The translations under genes were made by a program, and so were the position numbers. 64,000 nucleotides of DNA from Bordetella parapertussis (GTDB taxonomy: Bacteria; Pseudomonadota; Gammaproteobacteria; Burkholderiales; SG8-41), in assembly GCA_945906815.1 (NCBI GenBank), contig CAMDRT010000004.1, forward strand, positions 62,001 through 126,000, given 5' to 3'. Positions within the stretch are counted from its first letter, which is position 1, and every line of letters begins with the position of its first letter. Below, one piece after another: positions 61,456 to 64,000 of this stretch. Below the pieces are notes generated by a model, which worked only from the letters and a program-made list of their open reading frames with translations, searched no databases and had not been told where the DNA came from.

Positions 61456-61580
61456 ATGAAGCAGTTACTGGCCGCGGCACCGTACTGTCCGGGGCGGGCG
61501 GCAGCTCCGCTGCGCGCTACACCAGGAATAAAGTGTCCGCCGGCGGTTCGATGTGGACTTTCACGGTGATGCAGGATTGA
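61456..61580 (+). pseudogene. Remnant of a PQQ-dependent dehydrogenase with a large internal deletion
   Basis: A strong ribosome site (GAGAGGGAGAAC) precedes ATG 61456 and MKQLLAAA, the start of a signal peptide. The frame then changes: from 61479 another frame reads TVLSGAGGSSAARYTRNKVS and AGGSMWTFTVMQD, stopping at 61580. That matches the C-terminus of the intact gene downstream (TVLSGRGGSNPSRSAGAF, GGSAWTFALMPD). Start and end of a roughly 550-codon gene have thus been joined with the middle missing. The small open frame 61357-61569 is not itself a gene. The 214 bases before it (61241-61455) hold nothing I can name. Confidence 0.82.
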
Positions 61581-61587
61581 TTTTACG

Positions 61588-61896
61588 TTGAAGAAAATTT
61601 ATGGCTTTAGTCTTGTGCTAGCGTGCGCGGGCGCCGTGGCGCAGAACGCACCGGTCACAGGGGAGCAAATCAAGGCCGGCGCGGAAATCTACGCTGCCAA
61701 CTGCGCGAGTTGCCACGGCAACCGCATGAAAAATCCCGAGTGGGCGATCGATCTGGCGACGATACCGAAGGACGACCGGATGCGGTTTATGCAGTCGGTG
61801 ACGCTCGGCAAGAACAGCATGCCGCCGTGGGGCGATGTGTTAAAGCCCGCGCAGATCGAGGCGTTGTGGGCGTATTTTGTGGCTGGGGAAAAATAA
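61588..61896 (+). CDS. Periplasmic c-type cytochrome of the PQQ dehydrogenase
   Basis: 102 residues from TTG 61588. Signal peptide MKKIYGFSLVLACAGAVAQ. One haem site, CASCH, at residues 39-43, and an axial Met in NSMPPWGDVLKPAQIEALWA near 74-93. It lies between the fossil and the intact PQQ dehydrogenase, 24 bases before the latter, and should accept its electrons. The TTG start is inferred; no ATG is available upstream in frame. Confidence 0.88.
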   Translation: MKKIYGFSLVLACAGAVAQNAPVTGEQIKAGAEIYAANCASCHGNRMKNPEWAIDLATIPKDDRMRFMQSVTLGKNSMPPWGDVLKPAQIEALWAYFVAGEK

Positions 61897-61920
61897 ATCA
61901 GGTTTACCCAAGGGAGAACG

Positions 61921-63585
61921 ATGGTGAAAAAACTATTGGCAGGATTGCTGTTAAGCGCGTGCTGTGGATTCAGTGGGGCCCAAACTACGGAGGAACTGCT
62001 CACCGACGGCAGGAACACGGACAACGTGCTGTCCCACGGCATGGGTTATGACGCGAGAAGCTGGAGCACGTTAAAGCAAATCAACAAGTCGAACGTCCGA
62101 CGGCTGGTGCCGGTGTGGAACTTCAGCCTCGCCAACGACATGGGCGAGCTGTCACAGCCGACGGTGTACAACGGCGTGATGTATGTGGTGAACGGCAACT
62201 GGACCTTCGCCATCGACGTTGCGACTGGCCGGCAAATCTGGCGCACGCCGGTGAACTATGACCGTGCAGCACTGCGCGTGACCACGGGCGGCGCCTATCT
62301 GCGCGGTCACGCCACCCTCTACAACGGCAAACTGTTCCGGCAAAACATCGATGGCCATGTCGCTGCGCTCGACATGAAAACCGGCAAGGAGTTGTGGAAA
62401 ACAAAATTCGGGGAATGGAAAGAAAGTTACGGCGGCATCGTGCAACCCATGATCGCCAACGGTGTGCTGATTTCGGGCATGGCGGGCGGCGATCGTACCG
62501 CACGTGGTTTTATTGAGGGCTATGATCCGGATACCGGCAAGCAACTGTGGCGACGCTGGACCATCCCCGCGCCGGGCGAGCCCGGATCCGAGACCTGGCC
62601 GAACGACACACAGCCCGACGCATGGAAGTATGGCGGCGGCGCAACCTGGCAGCCGGTCACCTATGATCCGGGACTAGACCTCGTTTTTGTCGGCACCGGC
62701 AACGCCGAGCCGTACAACCCGAAATACCGCGCGGGCATGGACAGCCTGTTTGCGGCGAGCGTGATCGCGATCAGGCCCAAAACCGGCGAAATGGTGTGGC
62801 ATTATCAATTTCTGCCCAATGACAGTTTCGACTTTGATGCCACCGCAGAAAACATCGTTGCGGATATTCAGGTTGAGGGCAAGCCGCGCAAGGTGCTGAT
62901 CAATGTCAACAAGAATGGCTTCGTTTACGTGCTCGATCGCACCAACGGCAAGGTAATCGCCGCGCATGCGTTCACCAATCAAAACTGGGCCAAATACATT
63001 GATCTGAAAACCGGCAAGCCGGTGTTGACCGATCTGCTGGAGCGCGCGATCAAGGGCGAAACCATCGATTTGAATCCACGGCTCGGCACCAATGCGTCGC
63101 TGTCGGCGTACAACCAGAGAAGCGGCATGCTTTATCTGAATTCGTGGGAAATTTTGCGCGTGATGAAATTCGTGGATGTGAAGCTGCAGGTGGGCCAGGG
63201 TTACACCGGCATCGAGACCAGCTCCAAGATCCCTGAAATTACGGGCTATCACGTCGCGATGAATCCGCTGACCGGCAAGGTGGCGTGGAAAATACCGTTG
63301 CGCGACTTTGCTGTATCTGCGGGCACGCTGGGCACCGATGGCGGTTTGTTGTTTACCGGCAAACTCACCGGCGAAGTCATTGCGCTCGATCAGGACAGCG
63401 GCAAACAGTTATGGCAATTTAAAACGGGTTCGAGCGTCAACGCGCCTCCGATCACTTACACGCACAAAGGTGTGCAGTATGTAACGGTATTGTCCGGGCG
63501 CGGCGGCAGCAACCCCAGCCGCTCGGCGGGCGCTTTCGTCCCCACCGGCGGCTCGGCGTGGACGTTTGCGTTGATGCCGGATTAG
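61921..63585 (+). CDS. PQQ-dependent methanol/ethanol-type alcohol dehydrogenase
   Basis: 554 residues. Signal peptide MVKKLLAGLLLSACCGFSGA, then an eight-bladed propeller with tryptophan-docking repeats such as DVATGRQIWR, DMKTGKELWK, DPDTGKQLWR, NPLTGKVAWK and DQDSGKQLWQ. FVGTGNAEP near 265 has the metal-ligand Asn. The catalytic region is PNDSFDFDATAEN with Asp304 and Asp306; the extra Asp is the mark of lanthanide-dependent (XoxF/ExaF-like) enzymes. The vicinal Cys-Cys of methanol dehydrogenase is absent. Periplasmic oxidation of an alcohol, with electrons to the adjacent cytochrome. Confidence 0.9.
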   Translation: MVKKLLAGLLLSACCGFSGAQTTEELLTDGRNTDNVLSHGMGYDARSWSTLKQINKSNVRRLVPVWNFSLANDMGELSQPTVYNGVMYVVNGNWTFAIDVATGRQIWRTPVNYDRAALRVTTGGAYLRGHATLYNGKLFRQNIDGHVAALDMKTGKELWKTKFGEWKESYGGIVQPMIANGVLISGMAGGDRTARGFIEGYDPDTGKQLWRRWTIPAPGEPGSETWPNDTQPDAWKYGGGATWQPVTYDPGLDLVFVGTGNAEPYNPKYRAGMDSLFAASVIAIRPKTGEMVWHYQFLPNDSFDFDATAENIVADIQVEGKPRKVLINVNKNGFVYVLDRTNGKVIAAHAFTNQNWAKYIDLKTGKPVLTDLLERAIKGETIDLNPRLGTNASLSAYNQRSGMLYLNSWEILRVMKFVDVKLQVGQGYTGIETSSKIPEITGYHVAMNPLTGKVAWKIPLRDFAVSAGTLGTDGGLLFTGKLTGEVIALDQDSGKQLWQFKTGSSVNAPPITYTHKGVQYVTVLSGRGGSNPSRSAGAFVPTGGSAWTFALMPD

Positions 63586-63641
63586 TTACTGCGCCCGCTT
63601 TCGCATGCGCGAGGGCGGGCGCATGGGTAGTGGCGTAACGA

Positions 63642-64000
63642 TCAGCGGTAGCGGTGCAGCTCTTCGTAGAACTCGTGCATCATGAATTCTTCAAGACCCG
63701 AATTGTCGCGCGCGCGCGCTGACAGGGTCATGTTTTTTCCGCTGCGTTTCGAATTCCAGGTGAAGTCGCCGTGTTCGTAGTCGCGGATGATTGCAATGAT
63801 TTTGCGAATGACCGCTATGTCGATGTCGCTGTTGTCGCCCTTGCGCACTTCGATCAACTGCGGGACTGCGCGGCCAAAATTCTGGTTCCAGCCGTAAAAC
63901 ATGAACTCCGCGTAGTCGTAACCCCGGCGCCGAATCTGAAACACGCCACCGCTGGGGGGGGGTGGCTTGTCTCCAAACCGGATCGGCGGTGCTTGCCTGA
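63642..64000 (-). CDS. Hypothetical protein, C-terminal part (5' end outside the window)
   Basis: The frame is open from 63642 to the right edge, so the GTG at 63944 is probably internal. Visible residues: RRRGYDYAEFMFYGWNQNFG, VPQLIEVRKGDNSDIDIAVI and RKIIAIIRDYEHGDFTWNSK. A run of nine C on the coding strand (63954-63962) encodes a Pro run just upstream. I do not recognise the family. No signal or membrane segment in this part. Confidence 0.6.
   Translation of the reverse strand, partial: RQAPPIRFGDKPPPPSGGVFQIRRRGYDYAEFMFYGWNQNFGRAVPQLIEVRKGDNSDIDIAVIRKIIAIIRDYEHGDFTWNSKRSGKNMTLSARARDNSGLEEFMMHEFYEELHRYR

Noticed and set aside
61357-61569. 70-codon small protein gene
   Set aside because: Its frame only traverses the PQQ-dehydrogenase fossil; the true ribosome site is at 61444-61455 and the family-like C-terminus is in another frame.
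1-64000. tRNA, rRNA, phage or IS elements
   Set aside because: I found no tRNA-like TPsiC/anticodon pattern, no rRNA signature and no transposase or integrase frame.

Overview
The window looks like a chromosomal segment of a GC-rich betaproteobacterium, probably Burkholderiales. Three things point there. There are eleven genes for Bug/TctC-type periplasmic solute receptors, a family greatly expanded in Burkholderiales. There is a small DUF3567 gene at 40492, a family I know from Betaproteobacteria. The catabolic gene content is typical of the group. I see no rRNA, tRNA, phage, IS element or CRISPR array.

Layout. 1-2.0 kb: short-chain dehydrogenases (SDRs) and a beta-propeller lactonase. 2.0-3.5 kb: a DEDD exonuclease and a HigBA-type toxin-antitoxin pair with a clear promoter/operator. 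3.5-12.4 kb: four Bug receptors mixed with an SDR, a 3-hydroxyisobutyrate-dehydrogenase-like enzyme, an FAH-family hydrolase, an unknown protein and a LysR regulator. 12.5-16.7 kb: a minus-strand operon of Bug receptor, polysaccharide-deacetylase-like hydrolase, c-type cytochrome and a Tat-exported thiamine-diphosphate (ThDP) enzyme. 16.8-17.4 kb: a UGSC-family selenoprotein gene read through an in-frame UGA. 17.5-23.5 kb: an SDR with a tandem repeat at its stop codon, a ketopantoate-reductase-like enzyme, a Tat-exported GMC dehydrogenase pair and a GST. 23.6-32.9 kb: a complete mdtABC-plus-outer-membrane-factor RND pump. 33-47.9 kb: assorted catabolic enzymes, a BrnTA module, a DMT transporter, a FecR-domain protein, a second ThDP enzyme with a CoxG-like partner, and two Bug genes. 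48-54.4 kb: three Bug genes, a peroxiredoxin whose catalytic position is UGA, an alpha/beta hydrolase, a nuclease and a Phd/PIN toxin-antitoxin module. 54.4-60.5 kb: duplicated alpha/beta hydrolases, an orphan molybdenum hydroxylase large subunit with a MoaD-like carrier, a Bug gene and a CMD-family protein. 60.5-64 kb: HigBA, a fossil of a PQQ dehydrogenase, then a cytochrome c and an intact PQQ-dependent alcohol dehydrogenase.

The strongest result is two independent candidate selenoproteins, UGSC at 16853-17395 and a peroxiredoxin at 49315-49773 on the minus strand. In both, a single in-frame UGA falls exactly where the family carries Sec or Cys, and a hairpin with a GU-containing loop follows about 20 bases later. 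A gene caller that treats UGA as stop will split both genes. The most system-like undescribed locus is the 12.5-16.7 kb operon. It combines a folded, Tat-exported ThDP enzyme with a periplasmic cytochrome and a solute receptor, which suggests periplasmic oxidation of a captured acid. No TctA/TctB membrane subunits accompany any of the eleven receptors here.

Three unrelated-sequence palindromes of similar design, a second palindromic repeat family (TAGCGTGCGC core), four toxin-antitoxin pairs and two gene fossils or frame breaks (4.5 kb and 61.5 kb) suggest an actively reshuffled accessory region.
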